Positions 23,758-30,934 of a stretch of DNA of 64,000 nt are shown piece after piece; the stretch's first letter is position 1, and each line of letters begins with the position of its first letter. Source of the stretch: Oceanobacillus jordanicus (GTDB lineage: Bacteria > Bacillota > Bacilli > Bacillales > Amphibacillaceae); NCBI RefSeq assembly GCF_022095695.1, contig NZ_JAIFZM010000006.1:160011-224010 (forward strand), written 5' to 3'. Below the pieces are notes generated by a model that saw only the letters and a list, made by a program, of their open reading frames with translations, was not told where the DNA came from and did not search any database. Made by a program: the position numbers and the translations under genes.

Positions 23758-23775
23758 AAGAATTTCACGTGACGT

Positions 23776-25125
23776 TTATTGTTCTGTTTCTCCTGCTTGC
23801 AAGGTAACCTTAGCAGTTTTCTGTTCTCCGTCACGATAGTACTCTATTTCAACTGTATCCCCAACTGCAGCGTCGGAGTACAGGAATTTTCTTAGCTCTA
23901 AAATGGAAGTGATGGCATTCCCATTAATTTGTGTGATGACATCAAATCTTTGTAGACCTGCTGATTCTGCAGAGGATCCAGCTTGAACGTCTGCTATGAC
24001 CATGCCGCCATCTACTTTTTCAGGAAGCTCAATCTCACTCCGAAATTGGGCAGGAACCTGGCTTAAGGAAGCAGTGCTAATACCGATAAGCGGGCGTTCA
24101 ATCTCCCCGTTCTGTTCTAATTGATCCATAATTGGTAGTGCTGTGTCCATTGGTATTGCAAAGCCAATTCCCTCTACCTCTTCACGGGCAATCTTCATGG
24201 AATTAATTCCAATTACCTCGCCATTTCCATTAACGAGCGCTCCACCACTATTACCAGGATTAATAGCGGCATCCGTTTGGATTACTTCTGTTACCCAGTC
24301 TGCTTGTTGGTCCCCATTTGTATCCATGCTTACAGAACGGTTTAGTCCACTGACAATTCCTTTGGTAATCGTGTTAGCGAATTCAATCCCTAAAGGGTTA
24401 CCGATGGCAACAACCGTTTCACCTACTGTAAGGTCCTCAGAGCTGCCGATACTTGCCACTGTATCAATTTTCTCTCCATCTACCTCAAGTACTGCTAAAT
24501 CTGTTAATGCATCAGTACCGAGTACTGTTGCATTAATGTGTTCTTCGTCATCTAACACAACTTCAACTTCTTCGGCGCCTTCTACAACATGTTGATTTGT
24601 AACAACATATGCTTTACCGTTTTCCTTTTTGTAGACAATCCCCGATCCAGTTCCAGCTTCTTGGCTATCTGTCCAAACGTTTTGTTGCTGCATATTGCTA
24701 ACTCCAACTACGGCCTTGGCTGTTTCTTCAATGCTGGAAGAAAGGGTTGCATCATCCGATGCTAGTGTTTGCACAATATCCGGAGTTGAGGAAGAGTTAG
24801 CGCCTTCCCCTCCTGAAGCCGAAGAACTTGTATTTATTGGAATAATATTCGTCATAATAAGGGCAATGATTAGAGCAACAGATACAACCCCTCCTGATAA
24901 ACCACCAAGTATGAAGTGTAGTCCGCTTTTGCTTTTAGTTGGTTTAACATTTTCAGACCGCTGTTCCGCTGGCGTTGATTCATGATGAACTGTATGCTGT
25001 TGTTGCATAAGGTAATCATCGTTTTCTGTCCCACTGTCTTGTTCCAGGTTCTGTTCAGCTATTTCTTGGCGCTCATTTCTTTCCGGTTCTCCTTGATGAT
25101 TTGTATTATATTTGTCTTGGTCCAT
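23776..25125 (-). CDS. htrB: HtrA-family membrane-anchored serine protease (HtrA/HtrB-like)
   Basis: Extracytoplasmic quality-control protease of 449 aa. A charged cytoplasmic N-terminus (to about residue 70) is followed by one membrane anchor (residues 72-95), a Ser-rich linker, the trypsin-like domain and a C-terminal PDZ domain (about 345-445). The triad is visible: His in VVTNQHVVEG, Asp in DALTDLAVLEV, Ser in NPGNSGGALVN. It should degrade misfolded exported proteins. It is divergent from cssRS; in B. subtilis htrB lies next to cssRS, so I favour htrB, though htrA is very similar. Direct repeats in the shared region are a likely CssR site. Confidence 0.9.
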   Translation of the reverse strand: MDQDKYNTNHQGEPERNERQEIAEQNLEQDSGTENDDYLMQQQHTVHHESTPAEQRSENVKPTKSKSGLHFILGGLSGGVVSVALIIALIMTNIIPINTSSSASGGEGANSSSTPDIVQTLASDDATLSSSIEETAKAVVGVSNMQQQNVWTDSQEAGTGSGIVYKKENGKAYVVTNQHVVEGAEEVEVVLDDEEHINATVLGTDALTDLAVLEVDGEKIDTVASIGSSEDLTVGETVVAIGNPLGIEFANTITKGIVSGLNRSVSMDTNGDQQADWVTEVIQTDAAINPGNSGGALVNGNGEVIGINSMKIAREEVEGIGFAIPMDTALPIMDQLEQNGEIERPLIGISTASLSQVPAQFRSEIELPEKVDGGMVIADVQAGSSAESAGLQRFDVITQINGNAITSILELRKFLYSDAAVGDTVEIEYYRDGEQKTAKVTLQAGETEQ

Positions 25126-25196
25126 TGATTATCACCCTTTCGCTGATTTTGATTATAAGTTGAGTATACCCACAGGTTTTGGGAAACATTTGGTAT

Positions 25197-25214
25197 AAAT
25201 GTGGTAGAAATGTG
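25197..25214. promoter_or_regulatory. Candidate CssR box: direct repeats at 11-bp period
   Basis: AAATGTG occurs at 25197-25203 and 25208-25214, exactly 11 bp apart, and a related AAAAGTG follows at 25216. Tandem half-sites at about one helical turn are typical for OmpR-type regulators. They lie upstream of a TATACT -10-like box for the protease gene on the minus strand, the position expected for an activator. Confidence 0.45.
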
Positions 25215-25293
25215 TAAAAGTGATAGCTTGTTCAACGGTTAGGTCTTATGTAAAAATAGAAGTAATGACATTAAATCGAAAAGGTGAGCGTGT

Positions 25294-25986
25294 ATGAACT
25301 ATCATATAGGGGTTGTGGAAGATGATCCGAATATCCAAAATATTGTTACGGCATACTTGAAAAAAGAAGGCTTTGAAGTTTCACTATCAGATTCAGCTGA
25401 GAAGGCATGGGAGATTTGGGAAAACCGCAAGCCAGATATGTGGATATTGGATATTATGCTCCCAGGAATGGATGGGTACGAGTTCTGTAAAAAAATCCGC
25501 AATGAAAGTGAAGTACCGATTATCATTATTTCTGCAAAAGATGATGAAATTGACAAAATTCTTGGTCTTGAGCTCGGTGGGGACGATTATTTAACAAAAC
25601 CATTTAGCCCTAGAGAATTGATAGCGCGTATCAAGCGATTGTTTAAGCGTTCGGCACCGCGAATAAATGGGGGAAATGAAGACAAGGAAATTATCAAAAC
25701 ACATCATATGGAAATATATAAAAGTGAAAGACGGATTTTTTATAATGGAAATGAGCTTGATGTCACGACGAAGGAATATGACATGCTGGTGTTTTTAACG
25801 GAAAATGTCAATCGGGCTTTTTCTAGAGAGGACCTGTTAGTAAGGGTCTGGGGAGATGATTATTTTGGTAGTGACAGAGCGGTAGATGATTTAATAAAAC
25901 GAATACGAAAGAAACTACCTAATCTACCACTAGAAACGGTTTGGGGTTATGGTTACCGATTGCGTGATGATGAGGAAACAGAATGA
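25294..25986 (+). CDS. cssR: Secretion-stress response regulator CssR (OmpR family)
   Basis: Response regulator of 230 aa. The receiver domain has the acidic pair in VVEDDPNI, the phosphorylation site Asp in WILDIMLPGMDGYEF (about residue 52), and the lysine in YLTKPFSPREL (about 102). The winged-helix DNA-binding domain includes VTTKEYDMLVFLTENV and ETVWGYGYRL. LGLELGGDDYL and DRAVDDLIKRIRKKLP match what I recall of CssR. With CssS it senses misfolded secreted proteins and activates htrA/htrB. The neighbouring divergent Htr gene supports the assignment. Its end overlaps the kinase start by four bases. Confidence 0.9.
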   Translation: MNYHIGVVEDDPNIQNIVTAYLKKEGFEVSLSDSAEKAWEIWENRKPDMWILDIMLPGMDGYEFCKKIRNESEVPIIIISAKDDEIDKILGLELGGDDYLTKPFSPRELIARIKRLFKRSAPRINGGNEDKEIIKTHHMEIYKSERRIFYNGNELDVTTKEYDMLVFLTENVNRAFSREDLLVRVWGDDYFGSDRAVDDLIKRIRKKLPNLPLETVWGYGYRLRDDEETE

Positions 25987-27308
25987 AACTGCAATCACAG
26001 CTAAATGCTGCCTTCACTGCCTTATTGCTCGTGATATTGGCTGTCACGGGGTATATCATTTATTCCCTTATTCTTGATATGCTGATTGAGGATGAACAAA
26101 GGCAATTAAAGCAAAATGGAGAGATACTAGCCGAATTAATTAACGAGTCCGGAGCGATCAGTAATGCGGGGCTCAGTAACTTTTTGAATGAGCAGAACCT
26201 TCAACTCATTATGTATAATGAAAATAACAATGTCATACCGTATTCAACCATTCCAAGTAAAATCGTTAAGGGCTTGTTTGAGAATAATGACTTTTCTGCC
26301 CGTGATGAAGCACTGTGGGAATATAAAAATGCCCGTTATGTAACTTCTCGTATCATCATAACCCCTGAAAGCAATGGCGACCAGCTTATATTGCTTACAC
26401 CGTTAGATGATTTGCAGGAAGTGCAACAGCAGTTTATCTTCAGACTGCTCATTGTTTTTCTCATTGGGGCAGCAGCTGCCATACTTCTTAGTTATTTTTT
26501 AACCAATAAACTTGTTACACCACTTTCCCAACTAAAAAGACAGTTGAAAAAGGTGGAGAATAGACAGTTTGATGATATCAACCGTATTAAAGCAACAGGG
26601 GAAATTAAAGAAGTAGAACAAAGTGTCTATGAAATGGCAAATGAATTGAAGCAATACATTAGGTCACAGCAAACATTCTTTCAAAATGCCAGCCATGAAT
26701 TGAAAACACCGTTAATGACAATACAAGGATACGCAGAAGGTATCAGAGATGGTATTTTTGATGAAAATGATCAAGACAAAGGTCTTGAAGTTATGGTTAC
26801 AGAGGTAAAAAGACTGAAGAAAATTATTAATGAGATGATCTTGCTTGCAAAGCTGGACAGTGATACGGAAGTATACAATAAAGATAAAGTGTTGGTAGAC
26901 GATTTGATAGAGCAAGTTGTGGATCGTGCCTTACCAATTATTAATGACAAAAAAATACACTTAAAACAAGAGGTAGAGGCAAATATTGTCCTTTATGCAG
27001 ACGAGGAAAAACTCTTACGCGCTCTCTTGAACCTGGTATTTAATGCTATTCGTCATGCTAATTCGACCGTCTCCATACAAGTGAAGAAGCAGGAAAGCAA
27101 CACCCATATTTTAATAGAAGATGATGGTGAAGGGGTGGCTGAGGAATTAATGCCACATATTTTTCACCGGTTTGTAAAAGGTAAAACTGGGGAAACTGGA
27201 TTAGGATTAGCAATTGCTAGAGCAATTATTGAACAATCAAATGGAAAAATAGCTGTCGATAAATCGGAACTGGGTGGAGCGAAATTTGAGATAATTTTTA
27301 AAGGATAG
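25983..27308 (+). CDS. cssS: Secretion-stress sensor histidine kinase CssS
   Basis: Membrane sensor kinase of 441 aa. Two helices (about residues 8-30 and 150-172) bracket an extracytoplasmic sensor of roughly 120 aa. HAMP follows, then the phosphoacceptor motif FFQNASHELKTPLMTI (His near 238) and the ATPase motifs LVFNAIRHAN (N-box), EDDGEGV (G1) and GKTGETGLGLAIA (F/G2). It should phosphorylate CssR in response to secretion or heat stress at the cell surface. The start overlaps the cssR stop as ATGA. Assignment leans on the neighbouring htr gene; kinases of this type are otherwise hard to tell apart. Confidence 0.88.
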   Translation: MKLQSQLNAAFTALLLVILAVTGYIIYSLILDMLIEDEQRQLKQNGEILAELINESGAISNAGLSNFLNEQNLQLIMYNENNNVIPYSTIPSKIVKGLFENNDFSARDEALWEYKNARYVTSRIIITPESNGDQLILLTPLDDLQEVQQQFIFRLLIVFLIGAAAAILLSYFLTNKLVTPLSQLKRQLKKVENRQFDDINRIKATGEIKEVEQSVYEMANELKQYIRSQQTFFQNASHELKTPLMTIQGYAEGIRDGIFDENDQDKGLEVMVTEVKRLKKIINEMILLAKLDSDTEVYNKDKVLVDDLIEQVVDRALPIINDKKIHLKQEVEANIVLYADEEKLLRALLNLVFNAIRHANSTVSIQVKKQESNTHILIEDDGEGVAEELMPHIFHRFVKGKTGETGLGLAIARAIIEQSNGKIAVDKSELGGAKFEIIFKG

Positions 27309-27372
27309 GAAATTAAGTTTTAATCAGTTGATCGACGCTTTTGTACATTTTTCGTTAATTTTTTGAAAAAAC

Positions 27373-27402
27373 TTTAATATACCTATGGTTTTATGGTATA
27401 AT
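27373..27402 (+). promoter_or_regulatory. Candidate typA promoter
   Basis: A perfect TATAAT box at 27397-27402 has a weak TTTAAT 18 bases upstream. It lies 44 bases before the typA start. Confidence 0.45.
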
Positions 27403-27446
27403 CGTATAGTTTGAATCAACTCTAATTTAAAGAGGAGCGTACTTTT

Positions 27447-29276
27447 ATGCAATTAAGAGAAGATATTCGTAATATTGCGATCATTGCCCACGTTGACCAC
27501 GGAAAAACAACACTGGTTGATCAGTTACTGAAATACTCAGGAACTTTCCGTGAAAACGAACAAGTCAATGAAAGAGCAATGGACTCAGGAGATATTGAAA
27601 GAGAACGTGGAATTACTATCTTGGCGAAAAATACTGCGATTAAATATAAAGATACATCTATTAATATTTTAGATACACCTGGACACGCAGACTTCGGTGG
27701 AGAAGTAGAACGAATCATGAAAATGGTAGATGGTGTGGCACTCGTTGTAGATGCTTATGAAGGAACCATGCCACAAACTAGATTCGTACTGAAAAAGGCA
27801 CTTGAGCAGAAGCTAACTCCAATCGTTGTGCTTAACAAGATTGACCGTCCAAATGCCCGCCCTTCAGAAGTGGTAGATGAAGTATTGGACCTATTCATTG
27901 AACTTGGTGCAGATGATGAGCAGCTTGAATTCCCAGTTGTTTATGCTTCCGCATTAAATGGTACATCTGGTCTTGAACCAGAGGCCCAAGAAGAAACAAT
28001 GGATCCTGTTTTTACTACTATTTTAGATCATATTCCAGCACCTGCTGATACGAAAGACGAGCCTTTACAGTTCCAAGTAACATTATTGGATTATAATGAC
28101 TATGTTGGTCGTATCGGGGTTGGACGCGTAGTTCGTGGTAAAATCAGCGTTGGTCAACAAGTTGTTGTCTTAAAAGAGGATGGCTCACAGAAGTCATTCC
28201 GTATTAGTAAGCTTTTCGGCTTTATTGGTCTAAAACGTATTGAAATCCAAGAAGCGATTGCAGGAGATATTGTTGCGATTGCTGGAATGGAAGATATCAA
28301 TATCGGGGAAACCATTTGCCCTCAGGATCATGTTGAAGCACTACCATGGCTTCGAATTGATGAGCCAACATTGCAAATGACGTTCGTAGTAAACAATAGT
28401 CCGTTTGCTGGACGTGAGGGTAAGTATATTACGTCACGTAGAATTGAAGAGCGTCTATTGAAGCAATTGGAAACGGATGTTAGTTTACGTGTAGATCCTA
28501 CAGATTCTCCTGATGCTTGGATTGTATCAGGTAGAGGAGAATTACATCTATCCATCTTGATAGAGAATATGCGTCGTGAAGGTTACGAACTACAGCTTTC
28601 TAAACCACAGGTAATCATCAAGGAAATTGATGGCGTACGTTGTGAGCCTGTAGAACGTGTGCAAGTAGATGTGCCAGAGGAATATACAGGCGCAATTATG
28701 GAATCACTTGGAGAGCGTAAAGGCGAAATGCTAGATATGGTAAACCATGGTACTGGTCAGGTCCGCCTTGAGTTCAAGGTGCCTTCTCGTGGATTGATCG
28801 GTTATGCTACAGAATTTATGACCCAGACACGTGGTTATGGTATCATCAACCATACATTTGATACGTACGAGCCTGTAATTAAAGGGCAAGTCGGTGGACG
28901 TCGTGAAGGTGTATTAGTTGGCTTGGAAAACGGAAAAGCTTCCACTTACGGTATTATGCAACTGGAAGATCGTGGTGTGATTTTCGTAGAACCTGGTACA
29001 GAAATATATGCTGGCATGATTGTCGGAGAGCACAACCGTGAAAATGATCTGACTGTTAACATTACAAAAGAAAAGCACTTAACAAACGTACGTTCATCTA
29101 ACAAGGACCAAACTTCTACTATCAGGAAAACAAGAAAAATGTCTCTTGAGGAAGCTATTGAGTACTTGGCAGATGATGAGTACTGTGAAGTAACACCAGA
29201 ATCCATTCGTTTAAGGAAAAAAATCCTTAATAAAAACGAGCGCGAAAAAGCATCGAAAAAATCAAAAACAGTCTAA
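27447..29276 (+). CDS. typA: Ribosome-associated translational GTPase TypA/BipA
   Basis: A full-length 609-aa TypA. GTP-binding motifs are IAHVDHGKTTLVDQL (G1, residues 13-27), RGITIL (G2), LDTPGHADFGGEVERI (G3), and NKIDRPNARP (G4). Domain II, EF-G-like domains III and V and the TypA-specific C-terminal domain follow, including SRGLIGYATEFMTQTRGYG and the Lys-rich end. TypA binds the ribosome and assists 50S assembly and growth in the cold or under stress. GAGGAG precedes the ATG. It has its own promoter and a strong terminator, so it is monocistronic. Codon bias looks optimised, as expected for a well-expressed gene. Confidence 0.97.
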   Translation: MQLREDIRNIAIIAHVDHGKTTLVDQLLKYSGTFRENEQVNERAMDSGDIERERGITILAKNTAIKYKDTSINILDTPGHADFGGEVERIMKMVDGVALVVDAYEGTMPQTRFVLKKALEQKLTPIVVLNKIDRPNARPSEVVDEVLDLFIELGADDEQLEFPVVYASALNGTSGLEPEAQEETMDPVFTTILDHIPAPADTKDEPLQFQVTLLDYNDYVGRIGVGRVVRGKISVGQQVVVLKEDGSQKSFRISKLFGFIGLKRIEIQEAIAGDIVAIAGMEDINIGETICPQDHVEALPWLRIDEPTLQMTFVVNNSPFAGREGKYITSRRIEERLLKQLETDVSLRVDPTDSPDAWIVSGRGELHLSILIENMRREGYELQLSKPQVIIKEIDGVRCEPVERVQVDVPEEYTGAIMESLGERKGEMLDMVNHGTGQVRLEFKVPSRGLIGYATEFMTQTRGYGIINHTFDTYEPVIKGQVGGRREGVLVGLENGKASTYGIMQLEDRGVIFVEPGTEIYAGMIVGEHNRENDLTVNITKEKHLTNVRSSNKDQTSTIRKTRKMSLEEAIEYLADDEYCEVTPESIRLRKKILNKNEREKASKKSKTV

Positions 29277-29283
29277 TTATAGT

Positions 29284-29317
29284 AGGGAACCCATGGTATT
29301 AGTGGGTTCCCTTTTTT
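29284..29317 (+). terminator. Terminator of typA
   Basis: GGGAACCCA and TGGGTTCCC form a perfect stem around a 9-base loop, followed by six T. Confidence 0.92.
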
Positions 29318-29380
29318 GGGTTGTTATTGTTGGAATTTTCCTGAAATTAAGTGGCAATTTTGTGCATGTAATCAGTTAGG

Positions 29381-29600
29381 ATGAGAGATCCAATCGATTA
29401 TAAAAGAAGTGTGCCAATCAATCAGAGGAGTGTTTCAATCGATCATAGAAGATCGCCAATCAACCAGAAGAGCGTCTCAATCGATCATAGGAGAGCGTCA
29501 ATCAACAAGATGAGAGATCCAATCGATTATAAAAGAGATCGAATCAACAAGAGGAGTGTCTCAATCGATCACAGAAGAGCCCCAATCAACCAGAATTGCT
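29381..29600 (+). repeat. Degenerate 21-bp (42-bp alternating) tandem repeat
   Basis: About ten units with a period of 21 bp fill most of the 425-base gap between typA and the sugar dehydrogenase. Units alternate between a CAATCGAT-type and a CAATCAAC-type core, so the higher-order period is 42 bp. One frame stays open for 90 codons (29381-29653) and encodes a heptad pattern such as RSVSIDH alternating with RRAPINQ. There is no convincing ribosome site before the ATG. The remaining gap shows no other gene. Confidence 0.8.
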
Positions 29601-29701
29601 TGTTACCCGCTATGTATCCGTGGAGAGAGAAGAATTTAACTAGTTTAGGATGAAGTAAGGAAGGCAACTAATAAAGGTAAAATAGAAAGGAGGCTCACCC
29701 T

Positions 29702-30835
29702 ATGCGATTTACTGGAATTGCTATTCTGTGCACTTTTTTTGTAATACTTACGGCCTGTTCGAATGATGAGAGAAAACCCGAACCCATTGAGCCAGAGCAA
29801 CCTGCTGAAGAAACGTCAGGGGAGGCAGGAGAAAATGAAGATGCCGGTAATGAAGGGGAGAACATAGAGCAAGTAGCCACAAACTTAGAAGCGCCATGGG
29901 CAATTGAGAAGCATGGTGGAAATTTGTATGTTAGCGAGCGTCCTGGTGCCATTGTCACCATTACAAAGAGTGGGCAAACTCGAAAGCCTGTTGAGTTTGA
30001 AAGAGATCTTTCCCAACAGTCAGAGGCCGGATTGCTCGGTATCGCCATTCCGGAGGATTTTTCATCAAGTGAAATTGCGTATGCCTATTATTCTTATGAG
30101 CAGGACGGAACTTATTACCAACGTGTCATTGAGCTTGAAGAAAGAGAAGAGGCATGGCACGAAGTATCTACTATTCTTGATAGAATTCCCGGAGGGCAGG
30201 TGCATCAAGGAGGAAGGATAAAAATAGGACCAGATGAAAAACTTTATGTCACAACAGGTGATGCGTCTGTTCCTGAAAATGCGCAGGATGTAGAGAGTCT
30301 AGCGGGAAAAATTTTGCGGATAAATACTGATGGGAGTGTACCTGAAGACAATCCCTTTCAAAACTCTTATATTTATTCCTATGGCCACCGTAATCCACAA
30401 GGGATGGCTTGGGATGAAGCTGGTTCCCTATACGCTACCGCACATGGATCCAATGCACATGATGAAATAAATTTAATTAAACCTGGAGAAAATTATGGGT
30501 GGCCTGTGATACAAGGGGATGAAACTGAAGGAGAGATGGTAACACCTCTCGCTCATTCTGGTGAAGAGACGTGGGCGCCATCTGGAATGACAAGTTTGCA
30601 TGGTAGTTTTTTCTTTGCGACCCTGAGTGGGCAAAGCTTAAAGCGGTTTAATCTTAAAAACGAGACAATTAGTACGGTTTTATCTGATTTCGGAAGAATA
30701 AGGGATGTGTATGCCGATAGCGGGGGGCTATATTTTATTACAAATAACACAGATGGAAGAGGCTCGCCGTCTGAAGAAGATGACCAGCTAATTTTCCTAA
30801 AGCTTCCTACTAATCAACTTCACGAATCACAATAA
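29702..30835 (+). CDS. PQQ-type sugar dehydrogenase (glucose/sorbosone family) lipoprotein
   Basis: Predicted exported lipoprotein of 377 aa with a six-bladed beta-propeller of the soluble glucose/sorbosone dehydrogenase family. The signal (MRFTGIAILCTFFVILT) ends at lipobox TAC, followed by an acidic linker. Family motifs are LEAPWAIEKHGGNLYVSERPG, GLLGIAIPEDF, GGQVHQGGRIKIGPDEKLYVTTGDAS (with the expected catalytic His), YGHRNPQGMAWD and HGSNAHDEINLIKPGENYGWP. PQQ dependence is inferred from the family; no PQQ genes are in the window. AAAGGAGG precedes the ATG. It lies just upstream of the tre operon, but that operon has its own promoter and operators. Confidence 0.88.
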   Translation: MRFTGIAILCTFFVILTACSNDERKPEPIEPEQPAEETSGEAGENEDAGNEGENIEQVATNLEAPWAIEKHGGNLYVSERPGAIVTITKSGQTRKPVEFERDLSQQSEAGLLGIAIPEDFSSSEIAYAYYSYEQDGTYYQRVIELEEREEAWHEVSTILDRIPGGQVHQGGRIKIGPDEKLYVTTGDASVPENAQDVESLAGKILRINTDGSVPEDNPFQNSYIYSYGHRNPQGMAWDEAGSLYATAHGSNAHDEINLIKPGENYGWPVIQGDETEGEMVTPLAHSGEETWAPSGMTSLHGSFFFATLSGQSLKRFNLKNETISTVLSDFGRIRDVYADSGGLYFITNNTDGRGSPSEEDDQLIFLKLPTNQLHESQ

Positions 30836-30845
30836 TTTGGGATTT

Positions 30846-30906
30846 TGAAAGCCTTTGCATAACTTGTATATACATGTTATACTTTTGGAAACATGTATAT
30901 ACAAGT
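30846..30906 (+). promoter_or_regulatory. tre promoter with two TreR operators and a possible cre
   Basis: TTGCAT (30855-30860) and TATACT (30878-30883) are 17 bases apart. Operator 1, ACTTGTATATACATGT (30862-30877), fills the spacer. Operator 2, ACATGTATATACAAGT (30891-30906), lies just downstream of the expected start and is the exact reverse complement of operator 1. Both resemble the TreR site TTGTATATACAA. TGAAAGCCTTTGCA (30846-30859) overlaps the -35 and matches 12 of 14 positions of the cre consensus, but has CC instead of the central CG. Confidence 0.88.
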
Positions 30907-30934
30907 GTTAAGGTTATTTAGAGGAGGATAAACA

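Noticed and set aside
24143..24595. Long open frame opposite the Htr protease gene
   Set aside because: It is an antisense shadow with Ser/Thr/Pro-rich composition and no ribosome site; the protease on the other strand has an intact catalytic triad.
29381..29600. Possible CRISPR array
   Set aside because: The repeat period is 21 bp throughout with no unique spacers, units are degenerate, and no cas gene is near. It is a simple tandem repeat.
30846..30859. Strong cre site at treP
   Set aside because: Reported only as degenerate, because the invariant central CG of cre is CC here.
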